Positions 55,098 to 64,000 are shown, numbered from the stretch's first letter. The stretch is 64,000 bases of DNA from DATARH01 sp963773625 (GCA_963773625.1 CAVZCJ010000015.1:248001-312000), one strand, 5' to 3'. Notes: generated from the letters alone by a model not told the origin. Made by a program: numbers and translations.

Positions 55098-56714
55098 ATG
55101 CCCGAGAACAACACCTACGATTTCATCGTCACCGGCGCGGGGTCGGCGGGGTGCGCGGTGGCCGGGCGGCTGTCGGAAAGCGGCAAGTACCGGGTGCTGC
55201 TGCTCGAGGCCGGCACCAAGGACACCAACCCGTGGATCCACATCCCGCTCGGCTACACCAAGACCTATACCGACCCGCGGGTGAACTGGATGTTCGACAG
55301 CGAGCCGGAAAAGGAGCTGAACGGCCGCACCCTCTATCAGCCGCGCGGCAAGGTGCTCGGCGGCACCAGCTCGATCAACGGCATGGTCTACATGCGCGGC
55401 ACCCCGACCGATTACGAAGGCTGGCGCCAGAAAGGCTGCGAAGGCTGGGGCTATGACGACGTGCTGCCGTTCTTCAAGAAGGCCGAGGACCAGGAGCGCG
55501 GCCCCGATGAGTTTCACGGCGCCGGCGGCCCGCTGCACGTGTCCAACCCGGTGCGCTCGGTGCTCGGCGACGCGATGGTCAAGGCGGCGATCGAAGCTGG
55601 GGTGCCGGCCAACGAGGACTTCAACGGCGCGACCCAGGAAGGCGTCGGCTATTACCAGACGACGACCACCAACCGCCGGCGCTGGTCGTCCGCGCGGGCC
55701 TATCTCGGCCCCGCCAAGGGCCGCGCCAACCTGACGATCTCGACCCAGTCGCACGCCACCCGCATCCTCTTCGAGGGGCAAAAGGCGGTGGGGGTCGAGT
55801 ACCAGACCCCGAGCGGCAGACAGACCGCCTACGCCAAGGGCGAGATCGTCGTCTCGGGCGGAGTCTACGGCTCGCCGCAGCTGATGCAATTATCCGGGGT
55901 CGGGCCGGGCGATCTGCTGCGGGAATTCGGCGTGCCCGTGGTGCGCGACATGGAGGGGGTTGGCAAGCACCTGCACGACCATTTCAACACCTATCTGGTT
56001 TGGCGCTGCTCGCAGAAGGTGACGCTCAACGATCTCGCGGCCAGCCCGCTGATGAAGCTCACCTCGGGCATCCAATACGTCTTCACCCGCTCCGGACATC
56101 TGTCGAACGCGGGCATCTATGCCGGCGCCTTCGTCAAGAGCGACCCGCGCCTCGAACAGCCCGATCTGCAGATCAACATGTTCGGCTGGAGTGCGTTCGA
56201 GCGGCTGCGCACCGGCATCAAGCCGCACCCGTTCTCGGCCTTCACCCTGTCGCCGGTGCATCTGCGCCCCGAAGGCCGCGGCACGGTCAAGATCAAGAGC
56301 GCCGACCCGCTCGCCGCGCCGGCGATCCGCTTCAACTTCCTCGCCAGCGATTATGATTTCCAGGCGCTGATCTACGGCACGCGGTTCAGCCGCAAGATCG
56401 TCGAGCAGCCGGCGCTGAAGCCGTTTGTCGTCGAGGAGGTGATCCCCGGCGAGGCATGCCAGAGCGACGAGCAGATCAAGGAGGAAATCCGCGTCCGCGG
56501 CGTCTCCAATCTGCACCCGGTCGGCACCTGCCGCATGGGGAAGGAGGTCGACGCGGTGGTCGACCCGCGCCTGCGGGTCCATGGCATCGAGCATCTGCGC
56601 GTCGCCGACGCCTCGATCATGCCGCAAGTCCCCGGCGGCAACACCAACGCGCCGTCGATCATGATCGGCGAGAAATGCGCCGCAATGATCCTCGAGGACG
56701 CGCGCGGTGCATAG
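55098..56714 (+). CDS. GMC-family FAD-dependent oxidoreductase
   Basis: 538 residues, choline dehydrogenase/alcohol oxidase type. FAD-binding motif GAGSAGCAVAGRL (about 14-26), GMC signature 1 (PRGKVLGGTSSINGM) and signature 2 (GGVYGSPQLMQLSGVGP), active-site His in NLHPVGTCRMG and Asn in GNTNAPSIMIGE. No signal peptide. GGGGGAGA precedes ATG 55098. It heads a plus-strand catabolic group with two amidohydrolases. Confidence 0.92.
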   Translation: MPENNTYDFIVTGAGSAGCAVAGRLSESGKYRVLLLEAGTKDTNPWIHIPLGYTKTYTDPRVNWMFDSEPEKELNGRTLYQPRGKVLGGTSSINGMVYMRGTPTDYEGWRQKGCEGWGYDDVLPFFKKAEDQERGPDEFHGAGGPLHVSNPVRSVLGDAMVKAAIEAGVPANEDFNGATQEGVGYYQTTTTNRRRWSSARAYLGPAKGRANLTISTQSHATRILFEGQKAVGVEYQTPSGRQTAYAKGEIVVSGGVYGSPQLMQLSGVGPGDLLREFGVPVVRDMEGVGKHLHDHFNTYLVWRCSQKVTLNDLAASPLMKLTSGIQYVFTRSGHLSNAGIYAGAFVKSDPRLEQPDLQINMFGWSAFERLRTGIKPHPFSAFTLSPVHLRPEGRGTVKIKSADPLAAPAIRFNFLASDYDFQALIYGTRFSRKIVEQPALKPFVVEEVIPGEACQSDEQIKEEIRVRGVSNLHPVGTCRMGKEVDAVVDPRLRVHGIEHLRVADASIMPQVPGGNTNAPSIMIGEKCAAMILEDARGA

Positions 56715-56802
56715 CTCGGCCTCTCCCCATGCGCCGATGGGGGTGCTCACCCCGGATAATCGGCGTAGAGTGCTCACAGCAACGTGATTCGGGAGGCGCC
56801 TC

Positions 56803-57942
56803 ATGCAATATCGCCGCATTTCCGCCGATTGCCATCTCGATCTGCCCTGGCTGCCGCCGGATTTGTTCACCTCGCAGGCGACGCGCGAGTTCAAGGACCG
56901 CATGCCCTATGTCGAGGACGGCGCCGAGGGTCCCGCGCTGGGTGACCAAGAAGGGCGTCTTTATGGGCATTCCCGGCGCGGTCGGCTCGGTCGGCGCGCC
57001 GTTTGTCCCCGGCCAGAACTACCGGGTCGACAAGATGGCCGAGACCGGGCTCTACGAGGCCGGCAAGCGCGGCGAGCGCCGCCCCGGCGACCCGCATCTG
57101 CGCATCAAGGAGATGGAGAAGGACGGCGTCGACGCCGAGATCATCTTCGGCATCCTCGGCGTCGTCTCGCGCCTCGAAGACCACGAGGCGGCCAACGAGT
57201 GCCTGCGCATCTACAACGATTTCCTCAAGCATTTCTGCAGCTTTTACCCCGACCGGCAGATCGGTCTCGCCTGCCTGCCCTATGGCGATATCGAGGCGGC
57301 GGCGAAGGAAGTCTACCGCGTCGCCAAGATGGGCTTAAGCGGGCTCGAACTCTCGTGCTCGTGGGACATGGACCCGATGTGGCACCCGTGCTGGGAGCCG
57401 CTATGGAAGGCGGTCAACGATGTGCAGCTGCCGTTGCACTTCCACACCTTCCCGCAGATGCCACAGCGGGTGCGCAACCAGCTGCCGCCGAGCATGCGGC
57501 GCCAGGCGCAGTTCACCACGGTCGCCGGGTTCCAGATGAACCTCATTCAGATCATCGCCGCGATCATCGGCGCCGGGGTCTTGGAGCGTTACCCGAACGT
57601 TCGCATCGGCTTTGGCGAGAGCGGCATCGGTTGGCTGCCCTATGCGCTCGACCGCATGGATTTCGAGTTCGAGGACCGTTTCCGCGACCTGATGAAGCTG
57701 AAGCCGTCGGAATACTGGCGCCGCCAGTGCAAGGCGACGTTCCAGTTCGACCGCATCGGGCCGAAGCTGATCGACGAGATCGGCCTCGAAACCCTGATGT
57801 GGGGTTCGGACTATCCGCATCCCGATGGCGTGTGGCCTGAGTTTCGAAATATATCGAAGAACAATTCGCCGGCCTCACCGCCGATCAGATCCACAAGATC
57901 ACCTGCGAGAACGCCGCCAAGTTTTACGGGCTGATCAACTGA
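56803..57942 (+). CDS. Amidohydrolase family protein (ACMSD-like TIM barrel), frameshifted
   Basis: Metal-dependent hydrolase or decarboxylase of about 379 residues. N-terminal metal motif DCHLD, mid-barrel HFHTFP and C-terminal GSDYPHPDG are typical of amidohydrolase-2 proteins. It begins in one frame (MQYRRISADCHLDLPWLPPD), shifts +1 at about 56930-56934 (an extra C before RWVTKKG), and shifts back near 57840-57846, after which KYIEEQFAGLTADQIHKITC leads to the natural end GLIN. Net length is an exact multiple of three. Good SD GGGAGG. Both breaks look like base-call errors. Confidence 0.85.
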
Positions 57943-57956
57943 CGTCTCCCTAAACC

Positions 57957-58019
57957 CGTCATGCCCGGACTTGTTCCGGGCATCCACGTGGCTGGCCGAG
58001 ACCTCGCCCGGCCATGACG
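57957..58019. repeat. REP-like palindromic intergenic element
   Basis: Outer arms CGTCATG and CATGACG enclose a CCCGGACTTGTTCCGGG hairpin and a second GGCCG-containing arm. The ATGCCCGGACTTGTTCCGGG core resembles a repeat scattered through many alphaproteobacterial genomes. It lies between the two amidohydrolase genes. Confidence 0.65.
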
Positions 58020-58042
58020 ATGAAGAAAGGAAATTCGCGCCA

Positions 58043-59750
58043 ATGACCTACGACCTGCTGATCAAGAACGGCCGCATCGTCGATGGCTCGGGCGGGCCCA
58101 GCTTTAAGGGCGATGTCGGCATCAAGGACGGCAAGATCGTCGAGATCGGCAAATTGTCGGGTCCGGCGACGCGCACGGTCGATGCCCAAGGCCTCGTCGT
58201 CGCGCCCGGCTTTATCGACAACCATTGCCATTACGACGCGCAGGTCACTTGGGACCCGCTGTGCTCGTTCTCCTGCGACCACGGCGCGACATCGGTCATT
58301 TTCGGCAATTGCTCGCTGTCCCTGGCCCCGGTGAAAAAGGACCGCAAACAGCAGCGTCGGCTCAACGAGTTCCTCTCCTATGTCGAGGCGATCCCAATGG
58401 AGGTGCTCGACACGCTCGAGTTCACCTGGGAGACCTTCCCCGAATATCTCGACGAGATGGACCGCAACCTCGGCGTCAATATCGGCAATCTGATTGGCCA
58501 CACCGCGGTGCGCCATTATGTGATGGGCGAGGACTGTCAGAAGCGCACCGCGACCGATGACGAGATCAAGCAGATGCAGGGCCTGGTGCGCGACGGCATG
58601 AAGGCCGGGGCGCTCGGCCTCTCGGTGTCGCGCAACCAGGGCCATTTCGATCCGCAGGGCGTCCACATCCCGGCGATCTGGGCCGACGAGAAGGAGATTT
58701 TCGCGCTCGGCGACGTGCTCAAGCGAATTGGGCACCGGCCTCATCCAGTCGGGCGGCGGCAACGGCGCCGAGATGAAGGATGCGCTGATGAGCCGGCTCT
58801 CGGAAGCGACCGGCCGCACCGTCGTCTACAACAATCTGGGCCAGACGATGCGCCGGCCCGGCCAGTGGCAGAAGCAGATGGAGCAGGTCGACGCGACCAC
58901 CGCGAAGGGCATCCGCGCCTTCCCGATGTGCACGCCGAACCGCATCACCGACTATTTCCAGATGCGCAACACCCAGACCTTCCGCGGCATGGCGGTGTGG
59001 CACCCGATCTGCCTGTCGAGCCCGGAGGAGCAGCTGAAGTCGTATGCCGATCCGGCGGTACGAAAGGCGCTGCACGAGGAGGCGATCGAGTTCAAGAACG
59101 GCCCGGCAATCGGCATCTGCTCGACCTGGTGGGACTATATGGTGCTGCAGACAGCGGTGCTGCCGAAGAACAAGCAGTACGAGAACATGACTCTCGGGCA
59201 GATCGCCAAGGCGCAGGGCAAGGGCATCATCGACTGCTTCCTCGACCTCGCGATCGAGGAAAACCTCAACACCGAATGGCTGCACGGCGAGAACAACGTC
59301 GACGACGCGGCCGTTGCCAAGATTCTCACCTATCCCAACGCCGTCATTGGCTTGTCGGACGGCGGCGCGCATGTGCAGTTCCAGAGCGGCTTCGGCTTTT
59401 CGACCCGGCTGCTCTCGGAGTGGGTGCGGGAAAAGAAGGTGATGAGCCTGGAGCAGGCGGTGCGCCGGCTGACTTTCGAATCGGCCTCGATCTTCGGCCT
59501 CTACGATCGCGGGCTGCTGCGCCCCGGCATGGTCGCCGACATCGTGATCTTCGACCCCGACACGGTGAAGCCGCTGCCGCTCGAAGTGCTGCACGACTTC
59601 CCGACCGGCGCCAAGCGGATCAAGGAGCCGGCGCAGGGCATCCACATGACCATCGTCAACGGCCAGGTGCTGATGGAAGACGGCAAGCACAGCGGCAATT
59701 TGCCGGGCCGGGTGCTGCGCAACTCCTACTATCAGGCGCAACACGCCTAG
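58043..59750 (+). CDS. N-acyl-D-amino-acid deacylase-like amidohydrolase, frameshifted
   Basis: Urease-superfamily hydrolase of about 568 residues. MTYDLLIKNGRIVDGSGG, the metal motif DNHCHYDAQ (about 64-72), GHTAVRHYVMG and the C-terminal DGGAH are typical of D-aminoacylases and dihydroorotase-like relatives. An extra G in a GGG run at 58728-58731 breaks the frame in RIGTGLIQSGGGNG; removing it joins the two halves. ATG 58043 has AAGGAAA upstream. A strong terminator follows. Substrate unknown; the adjacent GMC and ACMSD-like genes suggest a common catabolic route. Confidence 0.85.
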
Positions 59751-59772
59751 CGCCGATCCGCGGCACGGCACG

Positions 59773-59808
59773 AAAAAGGGGCGGTCCGGGAGCCGCCCCT
59801 TCTCTTTT
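59773..59808 (+). terminator. Rho-independent terminator
   Basis: A 9-base perfect stem (AAGGGGCGG 59776-59784 with CCGCCCCTT 59793-59801) is followed by CTCTTTT. It ends the plus-strand catabolic group 23 bases past the deacylase stop. Confidence 0.9.
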
Positions 59809-59821
59809 GTGCCCGCCGCGG

Positions 59822-60325
59822 TTACGGCTGCGGATTGGGCGGCGGCGTCACATCGCGATAGGCGCGGCGTTCGGCCATGAACTGGTCGAATTCGGCCTTG
59901 TCCTTGGCGTGACGCAGCCGCTCGAGGAACTCCATGAACTCGCGCTGCTCCTCCTCGAGCCGGCGCAGCGTCTCCTCGCGGTATTCGTCGAAGGCGTGGT
60001 TGCCGCTCGGGCCGGAGCGATAGCCCGGACGAGCGTCGCGGTTCTGCTGTTGAAAATAATTGCGGAACCGTTCCGCCGCGGCCTGCGCCCGGTTGATGCC
60101 GTCCTGCATGCGGTCGAAACCGCGCTGCATCCGGTCCATCTTGCGCTGCCACCGGTCGCGGCGCCAATTGTCGTCATAATTGCGATGCCAGCATCCCATG
60201 CGCCCGCTCCCTAACAGAAAGCCCAGAACGACAAAACCAAGCGGCCAGAAGAAGACGAAACTGAGGACGGTGATGGCGATCCAGCCGACCCGGCCGAAAT
60301 CGTCGATACGGTCAACGAGGGTCAT
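59822..60325 (-). CDS. DUF2852-like membrane protein with coiled coil
   Basis: 167 residues from ATG 60325 (MTLVDRIDDFGRVGWIAITV). One hydrophobic helix (about 13-38) is followed by a Trp/Arg/Asp-rich segment and a charged coiled coil (about 60-150), ending DVTPPPNPQP. The pattern fits DUF2852 proteins; function unknown. The start is 11 bases from an ATGTAA-N7-TTACAT palindrome that also occurs at the start of the upstream tetR gene, so it is probably a target of that repressor. Confidence 0.7.
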   Translation of the reverse strand: MTLVDRIDDFGRVGWIAITVLSFVFFWPLGFVVLGFLLGSGRMGCWHRNYDDNWRRDRWQRKMDRMQRGFDRMQDGINRAQAAAERFRNYFQQQNRDARPGYRSGPSGNHAFDEYREETLRRLEEEQREFMEFLERLRHAKDKAEFDQFMAERRAYRDVTPPPNPQP

Positions 60326-60335
60326 CGCCGCACCT

Positions 60336-60354
60336 ATGTAAATGTATCTTACAT
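60336..60354. promoter_or_regulatory. Operator ATGTAA-N7-TTACAT, site 1
   Basis: A 19-base palindrome (ATGTAA, 60336-60341; TTACAT, 60349-60354) just upstream of the DUF2852-like gene. The half-sites and 7-base spacing are identical to site 2 at the adjacent tetR start. Confidence 0.7.
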
Positions 60355-60391
60355 TCACATAATCCCGCCGCCGGGCGGAGTCAAGACGTCG

Positions 60392-61027
60392 TCAGGGCGC
60401 GATCAGCCCCAGCCCGCGCAGATAGATCAGCACCGCCGCTTCGAGCAGTTCCTCGGGCGACATCGGCAGGGTCCGGCGACCGGGATCGCCGCGCCCGAAC
60501 AGCGAGGCGATGCCGTGCGACAGCGCCCAGACATGCAGGCTGACCATCAGCGCCGGCGGCGGCTTTCCCGGCGCTCGCGCGCACAAGGCTTCGGCGGCGC
60601 GGCGCAGCACCTGGAAGGCGCGATCGGACGCCTGGCGCAGCCCGCTGTCGCTGTCGACCGCGACCCCGGCCTCGAACATCGCCGAGTAATAGGCCGGCTC
60701 GTCGCGCGCGAAGGCGAGATAGGCGCGGCCCAGTCGTTCGAAGGCCGCGAACGGCTCCGGCTTGCCATCATCCCAGGCGCGCTCCAGATGCGTCTCGAAG
60801 AGCTCGAAGCCGCGGCGCGCGACATCGGCCATCAGCGCGTCGCGGTCGCGGTAATGTCGGTAGGGCGCCGCCGAACTCACCCCGGCCCAGCGCGCCGCGT
60901 CGGCGAAGGTGAACCCCGCCGGCCCCTTCTGCGCGATCAGGTTGAGCGCGGCGTCGATCAGCGCCTCGCGCAGATTGCCGTGGTGATAGCCCCGCCGGCT
61001 CCCTTGGTCTTGTCTGCTCCAGGCCAT
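60392..61027 (-). CDS. TetR-family transcriptional regulator
   Basis: 211 residues from ATG 61027 (MAWSRQDQGSRRGYHHGNLREALIDAA). The helix-turn-helix covers GFTFADAARWAGVSSAAPYRHYRDR; the C-terminal part fits the TetR_C ligand domain. An upstream in-frame extension to 61204 is weakly conserved and rejected. The start codon lies inside an ATGTAA-N7-TTACAT palindrome, so it probably represses itself and the downstream DUF2852-like gene. Ligand unknown. Confidence 0.85.
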   Translation of the reverse strand: MAWSRQDQGSRRGYHHGNLREALIDAALNLIAQKGPAGFTFADAARWAGVSSAAPYRHYRDRDALMADVARRGFELFETHLERAWDDGKPEPFAAFERLGRAYLAFARDEPAYYSAMFEAGVAVDSDSGLRQASDRAFQVLRRAAEALCARAPGKPPPALMVSLHVWALSHGIASLFGRGDPGRRTLPMSPEELLEAAVLIYLRGLGLIAP

Positions 61028-61044
61028 GTAAGGCGATTTTACAT
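61026..61044. promoter_or_regulatory. Operator ATGTAA-N7-TTACAT, site 2
   Basis: ATGTAA (61026-61031) and TTACAT (61039-61044) with a 7-base spacer, overlapping the tetR start codon. It matches site 1 at 60336-60354 exactly in arms and spacing. Confidence 0.7.
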
Positions 61045-61218
61045 GGCTCTGCGGCGAAAGCAGCGGCAATCCGAGCGCGCGCTCGATTTGCCGTAGTGCC
61101 TCAGTTTGAATTTCCGCTTTCCGCGCTTTGCAGCCCTCGGACGACATCCAGTCTGAGGTCTCAAAATGTCCCAGACCGGACCCTTGCTGATACCGGTCGC
61201 GCAAGTGCGGGGATTGCG

Positions 61219-62136
61219 CTAGGGCGATGTGACCACGAAGCCGGCGCGCGGAAAATGGACACAGACCTCGCCGATCGCGGGATCGATGCGCCGGATGACG
61301 ATCTCATGTATGCCGGACGTAACCAATTCGCCGATGACAGGATCGCGTCCGGTATCGTCCGGAGTAACGCTGACGACTTGGCCAGGCTTCCGGCCGATGG
61401 GATCTTTCGCGTCAGTGGATGCTTTAGCGATTGAGGTAGCGGTTCTGGCCACATCGAGCGCTTGTTTGGAGGTCATTGGGCTCCGTCTGCCGTGGCCGAT
61501 TGCGGCAACCCGCTCGGCCCAGCTCAGCAGCCTTGGAAAGCCATCGAGCGGCGCGGCTGTTAGTCCGAAATTTTGCCTCAAGAACCAAATCGGATGGTAG
61601 GCGGCAAGGTCGGCAAGGCTAGCGGCGGAGCCCTGCAAAAATGATCGACTGTCGGCCAGGCTCTGGTCCAGCCAATCGAAATGCGCGCGCAGCTGATCGA
61701 GCATGTTCGGCACTGCCGCCATCATTGCGGCGGGGTCTATATTTCTGCCGGAGAATTTGGCTCGGTCCTCAAGAAATCCCTCGGGCAACGCGTCGGGCTT
61801 CTTCGCAAATAGGATGCTGGCTGCTGGGCTGAACGTTGTCTTCTCGGCCCACCAGGCAAGCGCGTCGGCCGCGCCGCGGCCGGCTGGATAAAAGCTCGGG
61901 GTGGGGTGTCGGCGCTCGAGTTCGCGCATGATCAACTGGCTATCGCAATAGATGTCCGCGCCGATCTGCAGCACCGGCGTTTTACGGTAGCCTCCTGTCA
62001 GCGCCGTCAGGTCGGGTTTTGGCATAATCATGGGGATCTCCACCGATCCCCAGGCCAGGCCCTTGAGACCAAGACCAAGCCGAACTTTCTCCGAATAGGG
62101 AGAGACCTCGTAGTGGTGCAGGATGATATCGGTCAT
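61219..62136 (-). CDS. Glutathione S-transferase family protein
   Basis: 305 residues. An N-terminal thioredoxin-like domain (about 1-80) carries SPYSEKVRL and YRKTPVLQIG (cis-Pro) and DSQLIMREL; a helical C-terminal domain follows. The last about 90 residues (VARTATSIAKASTDAKDPIG, then VTPDDTGRDPVIGELVTSGI) are a beta-rich extension seen in some bacterial GSTs and form no known catalytic unit. Stands between tetR and the alpha/beta hydrolase on the minus strand. The 137 bases upstream (62137-62273) show no gene. Confidence 0.85.
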   Translation of the reverse strand: MTDIILHHYEVSPYSEKVRLGLGLKGLAWGSVEIPMIMPKPDLTALTGGYRKTPVLQIGADIYCDSQLIMRELERRHPTPSFYPAGRGAADALAWWAEKTTFSPAASILFAKKPDALPEGFLEDRAKFSGRNIDPAAMMAAVPNMLDQLRAHFDWLDQSLADSRSFLQGSAASLADLAAYHPIWFLRQNFGLTAAPLDGFPRLLSWAERVAAIGHGRRSPMTSKQALDVARTATSIAKASTDAKDPIGRKPGQVVSVTPDDTGRDPVIGELVTSGIHEIVIRRIDPAIGEVCVHFPRAGFVVTSP

Positions 62137-62273
62137 CGAGATGGCCTCCTTTTGAGATGATGCGTACCCTGGATATCAAGTGCGGGTATCGCAGTTCGTC
62201 GCCGTGGCGCGCGCCGGAAAGATGAAGCGAGCCGCCAATGTCCGCCCTTTAGAACGGCGGGAAGCGCCGGTAA

Positions 62274-63074
62274 TCAGTCCAATTCGCCTGCCGGGCCAGC
62301 GCCGACAAACTCGGCAACGGCGCGGGTAACGGCTTCGGGCTGCTCCAACAGCAGAAAGTGTCCCGCACGAGGCAGGTCGATAACCCGGACGCGCTCGCCG
62401 AATTGCTCGCGGAGCGCGTGGCCATTGCCCGGCGGAGCCGCTTCATCATCGAGCCCCTGGATCACGAGAAGCGGGGCTGTTCCGGCGCCCCACCAATCTT
62501 CGAGCGCCATACCCCGGCTGGTCGCGAGGTGGGCGAGATGCACCGCCGGCCAGCATTCGACCTGCGCAAGTATTTTCGGATCCGACGCCGGCGACAGCCA
62601 GCGCGCCCCCAGCACGGTGACGCAATCGCTGCCGTTCATCTTGACTTCCGTAGCGTTGCGAAAGGACGTGCCGAGTGGCGTTGCGGGTCCGATGAGACCG
62701 CCCGCAGCAAGCAGAGTCACGCTGCGCACCAGCGAGGGCCGGTCGACCGCCAGGCAGCGAGCGACCCGATTGCCGAAGGCATGGCCGACGAGGTGCGCCG
62801 GACCGCAATCCAAAGCTTCAAGGACCCCAGCCACATCGGCGGCCAAATCGTGCACAGTTATGCCGTCGAGCGAGCCGCGGCTCTCTCCAGTACCGCGCAT
62901 GTTGACACAGATGGCTTGCAACCCTCCGGCAGCGAGCACGCGCGCCAGATCGTCAAAATAACCGCTGCTGCAGCCGGCATTCGCGAGCAACACAACCGGA
63001 GTGCCCGAACCGTAGAGGGTGCATTCGAGCGTCGCGCCGCTGACTTCGATGTTTCGGTGCTGCTGCAATCTCAC
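62274..63074 (-). CDS. Alpha/beta hydrolase-fold protein lacking the nucleophile serine
   Basis: 266 residues. Oxyanion-hole region LLANAGCSSGYFDDL, NMRGTGES, the nucleophile elbow GHAFGNR, acid in QGLDDEAAPP and His in RAGHFLLLEQP. The elbow normally reads G-x-S-x-G; here Ala replaces Ser. Either the protein is non-hydrolytic or belongs to a subgroup with another mechanism. About 175 bases upstream (63075-63249) show no other feature. Confidence 0.8.
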   Translation of the reverse strand: MRLQQHRNIEVSGATLECTLYGSGTPVVLLANAGCSSGYFDDLARVLAAGGLQAICVNMRGTGESRGSLDGITVHDLAADVAGVLEALDCGPAHLVGHAFGNRVARCLAVDRPSLVRSVTLLAAGGLIGPATPLGTSFRNATEVKMNGSDCVTVLGARWLSPASDPKILAQVECWPAVHLAHLATSRGMALEDWWGAGTAPLLVIQGLDDEAAPPGNGHALREQFGERVRVIDLPRAGHFLLLEQPEAVTRAVAEFVGAGPAGELD

Positions 63075-63249
63075 TCTCCCGCGAGTCGGCTGACGTTAGG
63101 TGCCTGAAGCGTCTCGTGGCGGGCGGATCACCGTCCTGAGCGCTCGCGATCAGAGGTAGTGGAACCAAGCCGCGGTTGCTGGCCAAAACCGGACTCCATC
63201 CCCAAAAGGGCGTCTGGTCCGAGGGGCGGCAGCGAGTATGATCGTGCGC

Positions 63250-63844
63250 ATGTCGCTCGACTTTGCGGAATGCGATCGGCGCGCTTGGCGCGAGACGCGG
63301 CCTATGACGGGCGGTTCTATACCGGCGTCCACACCACCGGCATCTACTGCCGTCCGGTCTGTCCGGTGCGCCCCGCCCGGTCGGCCAACGTTTCGTTCTT
63401 CCCGTCGGCCGCCGCGGCGGAGGCGGCCGGCTTCCGCCCATGCCTGCGCTGCCGGCCCGAAACCGCTCCCTTTTCCAGCGCCTGGATCGGCAGCCGGGCG
63501 ACCGTCGAGCGGGCGCTGCGGCTCATCGCCGAGGAGGGGGCACTCGATCAGGAGGGAGCCACTGTGGAGCGCCTGGCCCAGCGCCTCGGCTAGGGGTCAA
63601 GGCAGCTGACGCGACTATTCGCGCGTCATCTCCAAGCAAGTCCTTCAAAAGTGGCACAGGACCGCGCGCGTGCAGCGAGCCAAACGCCTCCTCGACGAGA
63701 CCAGCCTGCCAATGACCGAGATCGCGATGCGGGCGGGCTTCGGGAGCCTGCGACGGTTCAACTCCGATCTTTGCCGAAGTCTACGGCAGGCCGCCGACCG
63801 AAATTCGGCGCAGGAGGCTTTCGGGGGCCGCGGTTTTGACATGA
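63250..63844 (+). pseudogene. ada: Ada-type methylphosphotriester sensor (zinc domain plus AraC HTH), broken
   Basis: N-terminal Ada zinc domain: MSLDFAECDR, then DAAYDGRFYTGVHTTGIYC, with the four Cys of YCRPVCP and CLRC. The AraC-type helix-turn-helix follows (RLAQRLG, GSRQLTRLFARHLQASPSK, RAKRLLDETSLPMTEIAMRA, EVYGRPPTEIRR). Lesions: -1 near 63280, an in-frame TAG at 63591-63593 where Tyr is expected, +1 near 63660, +1 near 63765. The last frame stops at 63844, about 198 codons in all. The AlkA glycosylase domain usual in one branch of this family is absent. Multiple lesion types make true decay more plausible here than in atpA. Confidence 0.75.
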
Positions 63845-63942
63845 CCGCTTACGGCGCATCATCGTCATTGGCGCGCGCATGAGCCAACGGCCGCTTTCCA
63901 CCCAAAGCCGAAAATCAAACCTGACGGCACCCGATTTGCTTC

Positions 63943-63971
63943 TTGACAATGAGAACAAACCGAGTACATAT
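63943..63971 (+). promoter_or_regulatory. Probable SOS promoter (TTGACA with LexA-like site)
   Basis: TTGACA at 63943-63948, a 16- or 17-base spacer and a -10 of TACATA/ACATAT. Inside the spacer GAAC-N7-GTAC (63953-63967) differs at one base from the alphaproteobacterial LexA site GAAC-N7-GAAC. It precedes an ATG at 63977. Confidence 0.55.
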
Positions 63972-63976
63972 GCGAT

Positions 63977-64000
63977 ATGTCCACCTTGGCACGCATAGAT
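63977..64000 (+). CDS. Start of an ORF cut by the window edge (possibly imuA)
   Basis: ATG 63977 opens MSTLARID and runs off the right edge. A LexA-like promoter directly upstream and this N-terminus fit ImuA, the first gene of the mutagenic imuA-imuB-dnaE2 cassette. Eight residues are too few for a firm name. Confidence 0.3.

Overview
The window reads as chromosome of a GC-rich alphaproteobacterium, probably near Rhodospirillales or Hyphomicrobiales. The evidence is the F1 operon order atpHAGDC without F0 genes, the block obgE-proB-proA-nadD-rsfS-rlmH-gpmI-envC-ctpA-rppH, the cluster phoR-pstSCAB-phoU-phoB, an alphaproteobacterial-type SOS half-site pair at the right edge, and high-GC codon use. 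No rRNA, tRNA or CRISPR was seen.

Layout. 1-5.3 kb: 3' part of priA, a large membrane protein (DUF2339 type) and a TetR gene with a clear promoter and operator. 5.4-10.4 kb: F1 ATP synthase. 10.4-15.7 kb: diiron ferritin-like protein, DMT-type membrane protein, M20 peptidase, ribokinase-like kinase, RppH, CtpA. 15.7-24.4 kb: a long minus-strand housekeeping run, envC-gpmI-rlmH-rsfS/nadD-proA/proB-obgE, then rpmA-rplU with its own promoter and terminator. 24.5-34.5 kb: SAM methyltransferase, malic enzyme, phosphate sensing and uptake. 34.5-39.7 kb: KDG kinase, two SDRs, an ArsR/SRPBCC pair, an orphan solute-binding protein. 39.7-45.8 kb: a signalling operon of a seven-GAF histidine kinase, a receiver, and a receiver-adenylate cyclase. 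46-52.8 kb: lepA, a TPR/OGT-like glycosyltransferase, a P450 and a methyltransferase, closed by a second, broken copy of the lepA 3' end. 52.8-55 kb: AT-richer foreign DNA with one decayed gene split by an intact IS5-family element. 55-64 kb: catabolic genes (GMC oxidoreductase, two amidohydrolases), a small TetR regulon, GST, alpha/beta hydrolase, a broken Ada-type gene and a probable SOS promoter.

A pattern crosses the window. Many otherwise conserved genes are broken by single-base indels, nearly all +1 insertions: the DUF2339 gene, atpH, atpA (two), atpD, the histidine kinase and both amidohydrolases. Removing the extra bases restores normal family lengths (atpA becomes 509 residues, for example). 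This points to consensus errors in the sequence more than to gene decay, and it makes two apparent fusions (ProB-ProA and NadD-RsfS) suspect.

The most notable biology is the displaced lepA tail bounding an accessory segment, the periodic GAF kinase operon, a paired large palindromic repeat with compensatory changes, and three repressors whose palindromic operators can be read directly at their own starts.
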